A DNA stretch of 42,946 bases from Oscillospiraceae bacterium (GTDB taxonomy: Bacteria > Bacillota > Clostridia > Oscillospirales > Ruminococcaceae): positions 1 to 42,946 of the forward strand of contig JAITEB010000024.1 in NCBI GenBank assembly GCA_031282245.1, written 5' to 3'. This document shows, piece by piece, positions 25,202 through 34,636 of this stretch (within the stretch, counting starts at the first letter, position 1; every line of letters begins with the position of its first letter). The position numbers and the translations under genes were made by a program. The notes beneath the pieces were generated by a model, which had not been told where the DNA came from, did no database searches, and saw nothing but the letters and a program-made list of their open reading frames with translations.

Positions 25202-25264
25202 GCGCAAAAAATCTTTAAGTGAAAGTTTGGACTGAAACACCTGTTTAGAGAGCTTCCCCCTGTT

Positions 25265-26638
25265 TTACATAGTGAGAACCCCGTCCGCCGTGTTCAGCAA
25301 AACCAGAATCTGCTCTTCCGCGCCGGTTTCCGCGTTGATATAGACAAGAAAAGTCTGTCCGTCCGCGCTTGTGCAGTTGAATTCATAGGTGAAAACGTCG
25401 CGCCCGCCGCCGGAAGGAATGACGGCAAGCTGAACATTCTCGACGCTGAGGTTTTGGTTGACTTTCGCGGCGGCCTCTTCCCGGCTGATTGCCGGGACGG
25501 GAAGCTCGCGCTCAATGTGGTTGGTCAAATAGCCGCGGGCGTTATAGCCGACAATTTCGCCGTTGTCCATGGCCGCTTCTATTTTTATAAGGTCGGTGTA
25601 ATAGATTATTTCGTCTTTATAATAAGCATAGTTAATAGTCATGATATTGCCCCTGATCTCGTAATAGCTTTCGGCCATATCCTCAAGGCCGAGCTTGTTG
25701 AGATATTCCCGGGCTTTTGCGAAGGCGTCCCTTGCGGCTATTGCCGGTTCCCCAATTTCGCGGCTGTCAATCATATAAGACAGAAAGCCCCCGTTTTTGG
25801 TAATACAGAGATGCTTTGTGCCCGTCTCAAAGCTGTATGAAGGCATTCTTCCCTCTTCACTGTTACTTTCCCGGATGGAACTGTTATCCGTTCCGAAGAA
25901 CTCCGCCGCTTTCTTCCGGGCTTCTTCTTTGCCGATTTCTTTTGCGTCTTTAGTCATCACAGGCTCTTTTTCGATAAATTCATCCGAAAACGGGCCGTCA
26001 TAAATAAGCGTCGGAAACTCGCCAAAGCTGTCCTCAAGATCTTTGAAACCGCCGCTGATGGAGTTTATTTTTTCACCGCCCTTTACGTTTTCGTCAGAGA
26101 TAAGCTTTGCGGCTTCCTGAATTGGAATCCCGCCCTTTTCGAGCAGATCCGCCAGCTTCTCTACCTGGTCTTTTAGCTTTACAGAATATTGATAGAGAGT
26201 GTCAAGATTTTTCAGTTCTTCTTCTGTGAGAGTCTCGTTATTTGACAGTTTTCTTGACATTGCCATCGCATAGTCGCCGCATTGTGACAGGAATTTTGTG
26301 GTACTGCTTAAGTTGACGGAATCAAACGGCAGCAGCGACAAGTCGATCTTTGCGGCGGAAGTTTCCCGCCATAAATCGGCGGCAAGCCGCGCGCTCTGCG
26401 CGGCGGAACCCGAAAGACGGCCTTTGTTAAGCGTTGTTGATATTTTATTGATATGGCCGCCCAAATCCGTTATCGAACGCTGATAATTCTGATCAAGGCG
26501 CATTTTATATTCTTTGGCAAGCATATACTGGCGGCAGGCGAAGCCGCCAAGAATGGCAAGCGCCGCCAGGAAAAAAACAATTATTCTTATGCGCCGGTCT
26601 CTTTTGCGTTGTTTCGCTTTCGCTATTTCGTGATACAT
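25265..26638 (-). CDS. ypeB: Germination protein YpeB
   Basis: YpeB is a spore protein needed to localise and stabilise the cortex-lytic enzyme SleB until germination. The 457-residue protein has a short basic N-terminus, one transmembrane segment (IIVFFLAALAILGGFACR), a coiled or helical middle, and C-terminal PepSY-like repeats: the first around KEEARKKAAEFFG, later ones around ISREEAAAKVNQNL. The ATG is preceded by AAAGGAGATAT. The usual partner gene sleB is not next to it: the upstream neighbour is a divergent cysteine desulfurase and the downstream one is coaX. Confidence 0.93.
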   Translation of the reverse strand: MYHEIAKAKQRKRDRRIRIIVFFLAALAILGGFACRQYMLAKEYKMRLDQNYQRSITDLGGHINKISTTLNKGRLSGSAAQSARLAADLWRETSAAKIDLSLLPFDSVNLSSTTKFLSQCGDYAMAMSRKLSNNETLTEEELKNLDTLYQYSVKLKDQVEKLADLLEKGGIPIQEAAKLISDENVKGGEKINSISGGFKDLEDSFGEFPTLIYDGPFSDEFIEKEPVMTKDAKEIGKEEARKKAAEFFGTDNSSIRESNSEEGRMPSYSFETGTKHLCITKNGGFLSYMIDSREIGEPAIAARDAFAKAREYLNKLGLEDMAESYYEIRGNIMTINYAYYKDEIIYYTDLIKIEAAMDNGEIVGYNARGYLTNHIERELPVPAISREEAAAKVNQNLSVENVQLAVIPSGGGRDVFTYEFNCTSADGQTFLVYINAETGAEEQILVLLNTADGVLTM

Positions 26639-26759
26639 GTGCGTATATCTCCTTTATTGTGGCCGCTTTTGGAGCGGCTGCGCTTTTAGTGCAAATTCAA
26701 GCCTTTTATTTAGTCTTTCTTTCAGCGCAAAAAATATGTGATTTTTCTTTTAACTATGT

Positions 26760-26788
26760 TTGTAAAATGCCTGAATATATTGTATAAT
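26760..26788 (+). promoter_or_regulatory. Sigma-A promoter of the desulfurase/thiI unit
   Basis: TTGTAA (26760-26765) and a perfect TATAAT (26783-26788) are spaced by 17 bases, giving a leader of about 115 bases to the TTG start at 26912. Confidence 0.75.
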
Positions 26789-26911
26789 AGACTAAAAATC
26801 ATCGCTTGATTCTGAGGGGATTTATATCCGGCGCTTATGCCGGATGAACGCGTACCGCCCCTGCGGGCTCTGGAAATAAAACCAATTATATCAAACGGGA
26901 GGAAGCTGAAT

Positions 26912-28051
26912 TTGCTTTCTTATCTGGACAACAGCGCGACGACAAAACCTGACGCCGCTGTAATAGAAGAAGTCTCGCGGGTTCTTCGCGACGAATGGGG
27001 AAACCCTTCTTCTCTCCATGGCAGGGGCCTTGCCGCCGAACTTCTCTTGAAAGGCGCAAGAGAAACAATTGCAGCCGCCCTCGCCGTTCCGCCGGGGACA
27101 ATATATTTTTCGCCGAACGGGACAAGTTCCATAAACGCCGCCATAAGGGGCGCGGCGGAAGCCCGGAAGCGCTCCGGCGGAAAAATCGTCACGACCGGCG
27201 TTGAACACGCCGCGACGCTCCGCACTTTTGAACACCTTGAAAAGCAAGGCTTTGAGCCGGTTTATATAAAGCCCGCGATTGACGGCGGCGGCCTTGCGGA
27301 AGCTTTCGCCGAAGCCGTGGACAATCAGACGGTTCTTGCAAGCGTTATGCACGTCAACAACGAGATGGGGCAGATTTTCGACATAGAAGCCATCGCCGCC
27401 GCCGTCAAGAGAAAAAATCCCCAGACGCTTGTTCACTGCGACGCTGTGCAAAGCTTTATGAAACTGCCGCTTAAGCTGCGCGGCTCTAATATAGACCTGC
27501 TGAGCGTAAGCGGCCATAAAATCCATGCCCCGAAGGGCGCCGGCGCGCTTTATATAAGAGAAGGCCTGCGGATTTCCCCTATAGTTTTCGGCGGAGGGCA
27601 GGAAAAAAATATTTTTCCCGGGACAGAAAACACGGCTTTTGCCGCCGGGCTTGCGAAGGCCGTTGAGATTGCCGCCCCCGATATTGGCAAAAATCTTGAA
27701 CATGCCGCCGATCTTAACGCTTATCTGAGAGAAGGGCTTTCCAGCGCGGCTTCGGCCTTTGCGCTGTCGCCCGAAAGCGCCCTGCCATATATAATCAGCC
27801 TTGGCCTTGAGGGAGTCCGCTCGGAGATATTGCTGCACTATCTTGAAGCGCGGGAAATTTATGTCTCCAGCGGTTCGGCCTGCTCAAGGGGGAAGAAAAG
27901 CCGCGTTCTGGCGGCGTTCGGCGTTCCGGACAGGCTGGCGGACTGCGCGGTCAGGGTCAGTTTTTCGCGGCATACCTCGCGGGAGGATATAGACAGTCTT
28001 TTAGAAGCGCTGGAAAGCGCCGAAAAAAATATACGCAAATCCAGGCGGTGA
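26912..28051 (+). CDS. Cysteine desulfurase (NifS/IscS-like)
   Basis: This pyridoxal-phosphate enzyme removes sulfur from cysteine to form an enzyme persulfide. The N-terminal YLDNSATTKPD, the PLP lysine in SGHKIHAPKGAGALYI and the catalytic cysteine loop SSGSACSRGKKS are present. The frame is open 25 codons further upstream, but the TTG at 26912 follows a strong GGGAGGAAG and matches homologue starts, giving 379 residues. thiI follows 62 bases later, so its main job here is probably sulfur delivery for tRNA 4-thiouridine. Confidence 0.93.
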   Translation: MLSYLDNSATTKPDAAVIEEVSRVLRDEWGNPSSLHGRGLAAELLLKGARETIAAALAVPPGTIYFSPNGTSSINAAIRGAAEARKRSGGKIVTTGVEHAATLRTFEHLEKQGFEPVYIKPAIDGGGLAEAFAEAVDNQTVLASVMHVNNEMGQIFDIEAIAAAVKRKNPQTLVHCDAVQSFMKLPLKLRGSNIDLLSVSGHKIHAPKGAGALYIREGLRISPIVFGGGQEKNIFPGTENTAFAAGLAKAVEIAAPDIGKNLEHAADLNAYLREGLSSAASAFALSPESALPYIISLGLEGVRSEILLHYLEAREIYVSSGSACSRGKKSRVLAAFGVPDRLADCAVRVSFSRHTSREDIDSLLEALESAEKNIRKSRR

Positions 28052-28113
28052 AATTCGGTTTCAGAAATTCTCGCAAAAATAAAAACCAAAAATAAAAACC
28101 AGAGGTATAAAAT

Positions 28114-29280
28114 TTGAAAGAAGTAATATTGCTGAAAAGCGGCGAAGTCGCTTTGAAAGGCGGCAATAAGCCTGAGCTGGAAAGCCTTCTCATGAAAAAT
28201 ATAAAGGCGCGGCTCAAGCCCCTTGGCCGCTTCAGGTATACAAAAGCGCAGTCAACTATCTCTGTCGAAGCGCTGGACGAAAATACAGACACAGAAGAAG
28301 TCTTGGCGCGCCTTGGGAAAGTTTTCGGCATAGCCGCTATAAACCGCGCCGCCTGCTGTGAAAAAAGCCTTGACGCGATCAAAGCCACCGCCGCCGAAGC
28401 GCTTGCGTCAAAGCTTTCCGCAGCGAAAACTTTCAAAGTCGAGGCCAAGCGCTCAGATAAAAAATTTCCCTATAAGTCCCCGGATATAAGCCGCGAACTT
28501 GGCGGCTATATATTAGATAAATTTCCGAATCTGAAAGTGGACGTGCACAAACCCGATATAGAAATCACGGTTGAAGTCCGGGATTTCGCCGCCTATATTC
28601 ATGCCGGCGCGGAAAGCGGGGCGGGCGGGCTTCCCGGCGGTTCCGCCGGGCGGGCGGCGCTGATGATTTCCGGCGGCATCGACAGCCCCGTCGCTGGCTA
28701 TATGATGGCCAGGCGCGGGCTGGAACTCAGCGGGGTTCACTTCGAGTCCCCGCCCTATACAAGCGAACGCGCGAAATTAAAAGTAATAGACCTTTGCAAA
28801 AAAGTGGCCGAGTATTCAGGGAGAATCAAGCTTTTTACAGTCCCGTTTACGCAGTTTCAGGAAGAGCTGCGCGACAAATGCAAAGAGGATTATTTCACGC
28901 TGATTATGCGCCGCGCCATGTACAGAATAAGCGAAATTCTGGCTGTAAAGAACCACTGCCAGGCGCTTGTCACCGGGGAAAATTTGGGGCAAGTCGCCAG
29001 CCAGACAATGGAAGCGCTCGCCTGCACAGATATAGTCTGCGGGATGCCTGTTTTCCGTCCGCTGATTGGAATGGACAAAATTGACATTATCAGTCTTTCG
29101 AGGAAAATCGGGACATATGAGCTTTCTATTCTGCCCTACGAAGACTGCTGCACTGTCTTTACGCCGCGCCACCCCAAGACAAAACCACGTCTGGAGGATA
29201 TTCTGGAGCAGGAAAGCAAGCTTGATCTTGAGAATCTTATACAGGCTGCGGCGGAAGCCGGCGGGACTGTCTGGATTTAA
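28114..29280 (+). CDS. thiI: tRNA uracil 4-sulfurtransferase
   Basis: ThiI activates U8 of tRNA with ATP and inserts sulfur to give 4-thiouridine. The 388-residue protein has a THUMP RNA-binding domain (about residues 60-165) and the PP-loop pyrophosphatase motif SGGIDSPVAGYM at about residue 186. There is no C-terminal rhodanese domain, as expected for the shorter Firmicute form, which takes sulfur from a dedicated desulfurase. The start is TTG with AGAGG upstream. It is co-directional with and just downstream of the cysteine desulfurase. Confidence 0.95.
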   Translation: MKEVILLKSGEVALKGGNKPELESLLMKNIKARLKPLGRFRYTKAQSTISVEALDENTDTEEVLARLGKVFGIAAINRAACCEKSLDAIKATAAEALASKLSAAKTFKVEAKRSDKKFPYKSPDISRELGGYILDKFPNLKVDVHKPDIEITVEVRDFAAYIHAGAESGAGGLPGGSAGRAALMISGGIDSPVAGYMMARRGLELSGVHFESPPYTSERAKLKVIDLCKKVAEYSGRIKLFTVPFTQFQEELRDKCKEDYFTLIMRRAMYRISEILAVKNHCQALVTGENLGQVASQTMEALACTDIVCGMPVFRPLIGMDKIDIISLSRKIGTYELSILPYEDCCTVFTPRHPKTKPRLEDILEQESKLDLENLIQAAAEAGGTVWI

Positions 29281-29418
29281 TTTTGTTTGCGCAGAGGCGG
29301 CGGCCTGCCGCTCCTGCATCCCAGCAATCGCAAGACAAGCCTTACTTAAAATAAAAACACAGCAAAACACATAGCAAAAGTTTACGTCAAATTGCTTCCT
29401 TGGGAGGGATAAGCATAT

Positions 29419-32400
29419 ATGAAAACGCTTATATTATTTACTGGCCAGAATTTCGCGGAAAACGCCGAAAGCCAGAATGCCGCCTTCATGGTGCGGGAAT
29501 TTGAAGCCCTTGGGCTTCAGGTCGAAATCGCCGCCTCAAATTTAAATAACCAAAGGCAGTTTGCGCGGGAGATCTCTCAGGCTGTCCAGAATAACGATAT
29601 AGTAATAATAATCGGCGGCATGGGCGAGGGGTATACGCGCAACGCGAAAGATATTGTATGCGGCGGGCTTGGGCTTAAGCTGGAAATTCACAGGCGCAGT
29701 CTTGAAAAGCTTCAGCGGGTTTGCCGCAAAAACGGGGTGGAAATGGCCAGCGAACAGCTCCGCTTTGTCAATATCCCCGCGGAGGCCGAGCCTTTTGAGG
29801 AAAAAAACTGCGCCATACCCGGATTCGCCGTAGAGCGCTGCGGTCAGATTGTCGCCATGCTGCCGGACAACGACGACGTTTATGTCGACATGTATATCGA
29901 AAAACTTTTCCCCTATATTGCCGCCCACGCGGGCAAAACCGCAGTGCAGGACAGAATCAGGATTTTCGGTCTTTCCGGCGAACAGGCGCGTAAGTCAATA
30001 AGCGATCTGATTATTGCCAGCAACCCTATAGTCAGCGTTTTTACAAAGAGCGATTCGACCGAATATATACATGTTTCGGCGCTGGAGGGCATCGCCGGAA
30101 AAACCGCAGAGGACGCTGTCGCGCACGCTTCGTCCAGAATCCGCGACCGGCTGGGCATGCTCGTCTGCAAAGAAAACGTCAACGAGCTGCCTGTCAAACT
30201 GGTTTATCTTTTTAAGAAAAACAACTTCAGGATTTCAGTTGCGGAGAGCATCAGCGACGGCCTTTTTGCAAAGAACATCCGCAAGGTCGAGGGCGGGGAA
30301 GACATAATAGAAGAAGAAGAAAACTCCCTGCTTCACAGCGTCAAGCACGAAAAAATGAACATAGACGAGAAAATCATCCGCAAATACCCGGAAGCCAGCG
30401 AGGAAATGGCCATTGCAATGGCCTCCGGGATTTTGTCGGCGGGCGGGGCGCATATCGCCGTGTCAATCTGCGGGGGCATGGCTTCGGACAATTCTTTCGG
30501 CTACAACTCAACTTCGTTTGTGGCTGTGGCCGCGGACCAGGGCGTGGCCGTCAAAAAAATAGAGCTGATGGACATGTCCCTGACCAAAAACCAGGTTCTG
30601 GGCATTCTTACAATAAGCAGTTTTATTTTTGTCTGCGATTTTGTGGAAGGTCTGCCGGGCACAACGCGGCTGCTCACAAAAGTTGAATCCCTTTCCCCGC
30701 CCGACATAGAAAAGGCGGCCGCGATTGTCCGTAAACTGCCCCACAATATCGCCGTCCACCGCTTTGGCATTCAGTATCAGGACGAATTTGAAGAAACCGA
30801 AGAAAGCTCCGCTCCGGAGGAAAAAAAAGAAGAGCCTGATACAAACAGCGGCGAGTATCTAACCAGGCTTTTGATAGAGGAAACCAGGACTATACAGGAT
30901 TTGATAGACAGAAGCATGAGAAGGCCGGAACCGCCGCAAAAGTCCGCGCCGTCTTCTTCGGAGCCGTCTCTGCCCGACGTACGGGAAATGCCCTCTCCGG
31001 TTTTCCCGCGGGCAGAAATAGACGCGCTGAAAAAAGCGCCGGTTTTGGAAAGCGAGCCGTCGGGGATTGTCCCTGTTTCGTATGAGCAGCTTTTGACGGA
31101 GCAGTATCCGCTTGAAAAAGCCTATATGGACAACCCGAACACTCTTGACGGCGCAATTCCAATGCCGATCCCAAAGCCGGCAAAAAAGCCGCCCCTGTCA
31201 AAGCAGGCGCTTCCCGGGCCGGAACCGCCGGAAGATTACGAAGAAGACGGCGAACTTTCCGCCGCGAGCAACTGGGCAGGGCCGCCGCAAACGCCGTCAA
31301 AGACCGATAAATTCGACAAGGAATTTTTCGCTCCCCACGAAAGGGCTTTAAGCCCCTTCGAGCCGGACGAGTCTTTGGCCGGCGAAGAGAAAGGCGATTC
31401 GCTGATAAAAAGATTTTTCCTTGCGCTTGTCCCAAACAGGGGCAATATCGCAATAGTAAAAGTTCTGAAAGTTATACTCTGGATTATTTCGCTTTCGTTT
31501 ATCGCTCTGGCGGCGTTCTTCTGGTACAACTATCCTGTAGTAAACGCGGAAGCCCCGCCGGAGGACAACTCCTCTCAGGATGTTATTTCGACGGAAAGCT
31601 TGGGCTATCCGTCTGATTATAATCCGCAGTTCATGAATCTTTATTATTTGAACCCGGACATAAAAGCCACGTTGAGCATGGCGGGCGACGACCGGACTTT
31701 CCCGCTTGTTCAGACAGTGGACAACGACAAATATAAGCTCTACGGCTTTTTCGGAAAGGCCGGCGAAAGCCCTGTGCCCTATCTGGATTTCAGATCCGAA
31801 CTTAACAAAGACGTAAATATTGTAGTCTACGCTGCGGTAAGCGGCAACAGCGGCGGCAATATCGGCCTGAATTCTTTTCGCGGGCTTAGCTTCGGCGATG
31901 CGGCCGCAGAGCTTGTCAAATACCGGGAGCTGGAATATTACGCCGCCCATTCCGTTCTGTTCCTGAACACCGTTTACGGCGCGGCGAAATACAAAGTCTT
32001 CGCCGTCTTTCTGGCGGACGCGCAGGAAGCGCCTTTTGATTACGGCGGATTTATAGACACGGATTCCGGCGAACGCGCGGAGGCGATCATCCGGGAAGCG
32101 CGGATCAGGTCGCTGATAGAAACGCCGGTGGATGTTTACCCGGAGGACAAGCTGCTGATTTTTTCTATCCCGAGCGAAGGCGATTTTCCGGGCGCGGAGT
32201 TTATTATTATGGCCAGAAAAGTCCGGCCAGGCGAAAGCTCGGAAGTGAGAACCGAAAGGGCGCAGGAAAGCTTAAACCCGCTTTATCCCGACCGCTGGTA
32301 CACGTCGCGGGGACAGGCGACGCCGGGGCAGCTTGAAATTGCCGAGCTTGCGACGCACAATCCGGAGCCGGTTTTTGAAAGCCCTGTCTGGAGCGGGACA

Positions 32401-33498
32401 ATCCTTCCGGACAACGAGGACGAGTTTTTAAAAGAAGCTTCTCCCGAAATTCCGCCGGCTCCTCCGCAGGAGGAAACGCCGCCGGAAACCAGTATGGAGA
32501 CTACTCCCTCGCAGGAAAAAATTTCTCCATCATCCGAGAGCCCGCCGGAACCGCCGCTTTCTTCAGAAGAAGCGCTTGTTTCGGAAAATCCGCCGCCGGT
32601 TTCATCGCGGGAAGAGATTGCGCCAGCATTTTCACCGGATTCATCGGAAGCAGCATCGCCACAGGCTTCGTCGGAAACTCCGAAGGACCCGCCGGCGGCG
32701 GCGCCCGCGCAGCCGGTTTCATCAAATGACCGTACAGTACGGATACAGACAGAAGAAGGCCTTGTTTCAGACTCACTATATAATATAATATGCCGCGTGG
32801 TGGCGGGCGAGATGGGAAGCAGTTTTCATCAGGAAGCCCTGAAAGCCCAGGCGATTGCGATTTACTCATTTATTTTAAGCGAAGAACAAAAAGGCAGAAC
32901 GCCGTATCTTCCGACAAGAACGCCGGACGATATTATAAAATCGGCGGTTTCGTCAGTATTCGGCCAGGCGGTTTATTACAATGGCTCAGTTGCGTATACT
33001 ACATATTTCTCAACGAGCGCAGGTAAAACCAATTCGTCTGCCGAGGTGTGGGGCGGAAGCATCCCGTATCTGACCAGCGTGGACAGCTCTGTTGATCTCA
33101 CGGTTAAAAACTATCAGGTAAGCAAAACTTTCTCAGAAACAGAAGTCCGAAGCCTTATAAAAGAAACAACGGGCATAGACCCAAGCGGCGACCCTTCAGG
33201 CTGGTTTCGCGTTTTATCTTACACAAGCGGGGGCTATAACGCCGATATGAGCGTTTGCGGCAAAAGCGCAACAAGTTCCGGGAAAGCTATAACAGGGCGC
33301 TTTTTGCGGGAACAGGTCTTCTCGCTCCGTTCGGCGGCCTTTGACGTAAGCTATTCGGGCGGGCAGTTTACGTTCACAACAAGGGGCTATGGCCATGGCG
33401 TGGGCATGAGCCAGATGGGAGCGGGCGAAATGGCAAAGCAGGGTTACGGCTATACAGAGATTCTGGGGCACTATTATCCGGGGACGTATGTGCAATAA
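29419..33498 (+). CDS. Giant membrane protein: degenerate CinA, TM helix, pseudo-sortase B, SpoIID domain
   Basis: The 1359-residue protein has five parts. Residues 1 to about 430 resemble CinA: a MoCF-like half (IIIIGGMGEG, then NCAIPGFAVE and VAMLPDND) and a CinA C-terminal-like half, with the AESCTGG active-site motif changed to AESISDG. A Pro/Glu-rich linker runs from about 450 to 670. One transmembrane helix lies near 680-702. Residues about 733-940 resemble a class B sortase without its His, Cys and Arg. After a second Pro/Ser-rich linker, a SpoIID/LytB domain (about 1104-1359) has the catalytic glutamate (Glu1131, GEM), EALKAQAIAI, and the terminal GYGHGVGMSQMGAGEMA. The start has a GGGAGGG ribosome site. 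The SpoIID part should face outward and cut glycan strands; other roles are inference. Confidence 0.85.
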   Translation: MKTLILFTGQNFAENAESQNAAFMVREFEALGLQVEIAASNLNNQRQFAREISQAVQNNDIVIIIGGMGEGYTRNAKDIVCGGLGLKLEIHRRSLEKLQRVCRKNGVEMASEQLRFVNIPAEAEPFEEKNCAIPGFAVERCGQIVAMLPDNDDVYVDMYIEKLFPYIAAHAGKTAVQDRIRIFGLSGEQARKSISDLIIASNPIVSVFTKSDSTEYIHVSALEGIAGKTAEDAVAHASSRIRDRLGMLVCKENVNELPVKLVYLFKKNNFRISVAESISDGLFAKNIRKVEGGEDIIEEEENSLLHSVKHEKMNIDEKIIRKYPEASEEMAIAMASGILSAGGAHIAVSICGGMASDNSFGYNSTSFVAVAADQGVAVKKIELMDMSLTKNQVLGILTISSFIFVCDFVEGLPGTTRLLTKVESLSPPDIEKAAAIVRKLPHNIAVHRFGIQYQDEFEETEESSAPEEKKEEPDTNSGEYLTRLLIEETRTIQDLIDRSMRRPEPPQKSAPSSSEPSLPDVREMPSPVFPRAEIDALKKAPVLESEPSGIVPVSYEQLLTEQYPLEKAYMDNPNTLDGAIPMPIPKPAKKPPLSKQALPGPEPPEDYEEDGELSAASNWAGPPQTPSKTDKFDKEFFAPHERALSPFEPDESLAGEEKGDSLIKRFFLALVPNRGNIAIVKVLKVILWIISLSFIALAAFFWYNYPVVNAEAPPEDNSSQDVISTESLGYPSDYNPQFMNLYYLNPDIKATLSMAGDDRTFPLVQTVDNDKYKLYGFFGKAGESPVPYLDFRSELNKDVNIVVYAAVSGNSGGNIGLNSFRGLSFGDAAAELVKYRELEYYAAHSVLFLNTVYGAAKYKVFAVFLADAQEAPFDYGGFIDTDSGERAEAIIREARIRSLIETPVDVYPEDKLLIFSIPSEGDFPGAEFIIMARKVRPGESSEVRTERAQESLNPLYPDRWYTSRGQATPGQLEIAELATHNPEPVFESPVWSGTILPDNEDEFLKEASPEIPPAPPQEETPPETSMETTPSQEKISPSSESPPEPPLSSEEALVSENPPPVSSREEIAPAFSPDSSEAASPQASSETPKDPPAAAPAQPVSSNDRTVRIQTEEGLVSDSLYNIICRVVAGEMGSSFHQEALKAQAIAIYSFILSEEQKGRTPYLPTRTPDDIIKSAVSSVFGQAVYYNGSVAYTTYFSTSAGKTNSSAEVWGGSIPYLTSVDSSVDLTVKNYQVSKTFSETEVRSLIKETTGIDPSGDPSGWFRVLSYTSGGYNADMSVCGKSATSSGKAITGRFLREQVFSLRSAAFDVSYSGGQFTFTTRGYGHGVGMSQMGAGEMAKQGYGYTEILGHYYPGTYVQ

Positions 33499-33509
33499 AA
33501 TTTAAAATA

Positions 33510-33543
33510 CCGGCCGCTCCGCCCTTTGGGGCAAGACGGCCGG
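33510..33543. terminator. Bidirectional terminator-like hairpin
   Basis: CCGGCCG (33510-33516) pairs with CGGCCGG (33537-33543), and GCCC-TTT-GGGGC forms an inner stem. It lies between the convergent SpoIID-domain and SGNH genes. The inner CCGCCCTTTGGGG resembles the end of the repeat element at the window start. Confidence 0.6.
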
Positions 33544-33564
33544 CATAAGCATATTTTGCATCGT

Positions 33565-34407
33565 TTAATTTTCTACGACGTGGCTTTGCAGATAAGCCGT
33601 CCATACGGCATAGCCTTCCGGGTTAAGATGAAGCCCGTCGCCAGAGGTATATTCCTGAATAAGCCCGCCGGAAGTGTCCCGGAACTCCGCCTGCACATTG
33701 ATGTAATAAAGCCCCATCTGTTTGCACATATCAATCAAAAGATAGTTCACCTCGTCGATTTTCGCGTTGGAATGATCCGGATAGATTTGTTCATAGCTTG
33801 TTGTGACCGGTAATATAGACTGAATAAGAATTCGGCTTTCCGGGTGAGCGGTCTTCAGATCTTCCACCAAGCGCCGGTATAAATCAATAATACTTTGCGG
33901 CTCCAGCGAGGAGATGCTGTTTGCGCCGAGCATGATATAAATCTGTTCCGGAGCATAGGCCCTTGAAGCCTCGGCAATAGTGAACGTATCGCCCTCGTCA
34001 TTCTGGAAAAGCTTTTCGTCCACGGCCGCCTCCATTCTTACGCCGCTGTAGGCTATGACGTTGTTATACGACATAACTCCGTAGTCTCTCATACCGTGGG
34101 TGAGGGAATCGCCGATAAACAGACTGTCCTTGAAATAGGACTGCGGAACTTCCGAGCTTTCCGGAACGATGCCGTAAGGGATAGCCGGTTCCATTCCTGC
34201 GCCGGAAACAGGACTTTCCGCAGAGGAGACGGCATAAACTTCTCCGGTGTTTTTTTCACCCATAAGCTCGTGTATAAAACTAATAACGCCGCCCGTATTC
34301 CGCGATATAAAAAAACCGGCAAAAAGCGCGGACGCCATAAAAGCTATTCCAAAAATTATTATATAATAAATTTTATTTGATACTTTTTTTTCTTTTTTGT
34401 CAGCCAA
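33565..34407 (-). CDS. Membrane-anchored SGNH/GDSL hydrolase
   Basis: This 280-residue protein has one N-terminal transmembrane segment (IYYIIIFGIAFMASALFAGF) and an extracellular SGNH hydrolase domain. Block I is IGDSLTHGM with the nucleophilic serine; block III is GANS in place of the usual GxND; block V is DGLHLNPEGY with the Asp-His pair. Such proteins remove acyl groups from cell-wall or surface polysaccharides. The start is TTG with GGGAG eight bases upstream. It is convergent with the SpoIID-domain gene and lies upstream of tRNA-Val on the opposite strand. Whether the two surface proteins act together is unknown. Confidence 0.88.
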   Translation of the reverse strand: MADKKEKKVSNKIYYIIIFGIAFMASALFAGFFISRNTGGVISFIHELMGEKNTGEVYAVSSAESPVSGAGMEPAIPYGIVPESSEVPQSYFKDSLFIGDSLTHGMRDYGVMSYNNVIAYSGVRMEAAVDEKLFQNDEGDTFTIAEASRAYAPEQIYIMLGANSISSLEPQSIIDLYRRLVEDLKTAHPESRILIQSILPVTTSYEQIYPDHSNAKIDEVNYLLIDMCKQMGLYYINVQAEFRDTSGGLIQEYTSGDGLHLNPEGYAVWTAYLQSHVVEN

Positions 34408-34583
34408 AAGCTCAACTCCCTGATTTTTATTTTTATAATTATATTTTTGCTTTTATAAGACTGCTTATGTGACTGCCCGGCTTATTTAAGTTATTATATA
34501 TGAGCAATATTTTTTTACAAGTCTTATTATGTAAATTTATGCGTTCAGGATTTCTCAGTCAAGAAAAAATCGTCATTTCTGTG

Positions 34584-34612
34584 TTGACATTTCCCGCTCT
34601 TTCAGTTATAAT
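34584..34612 (+). promoter_or_regulatory. Consensus promoter of tRNA-Val
   Basis: A perfect -35 TTGACA (34584-34589), a 17-base spacer and a perfect -10 TATAAT (34607-34612) lie 24 bases before the tRNA. This is the strongest promoter seen in the window. Confidence 0.9.
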
Positions 34613-34636
34613 AAAATACAGAAAAAATAAACCTGT

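Noticed and set aside
26891-27838. 315-codon minus-strand frame opposite the cysteine desulfurase gene
   Set aside because: It is antisense to a clearly recognised gene, reads like low-complexity shadow translation and has no ribosome site.
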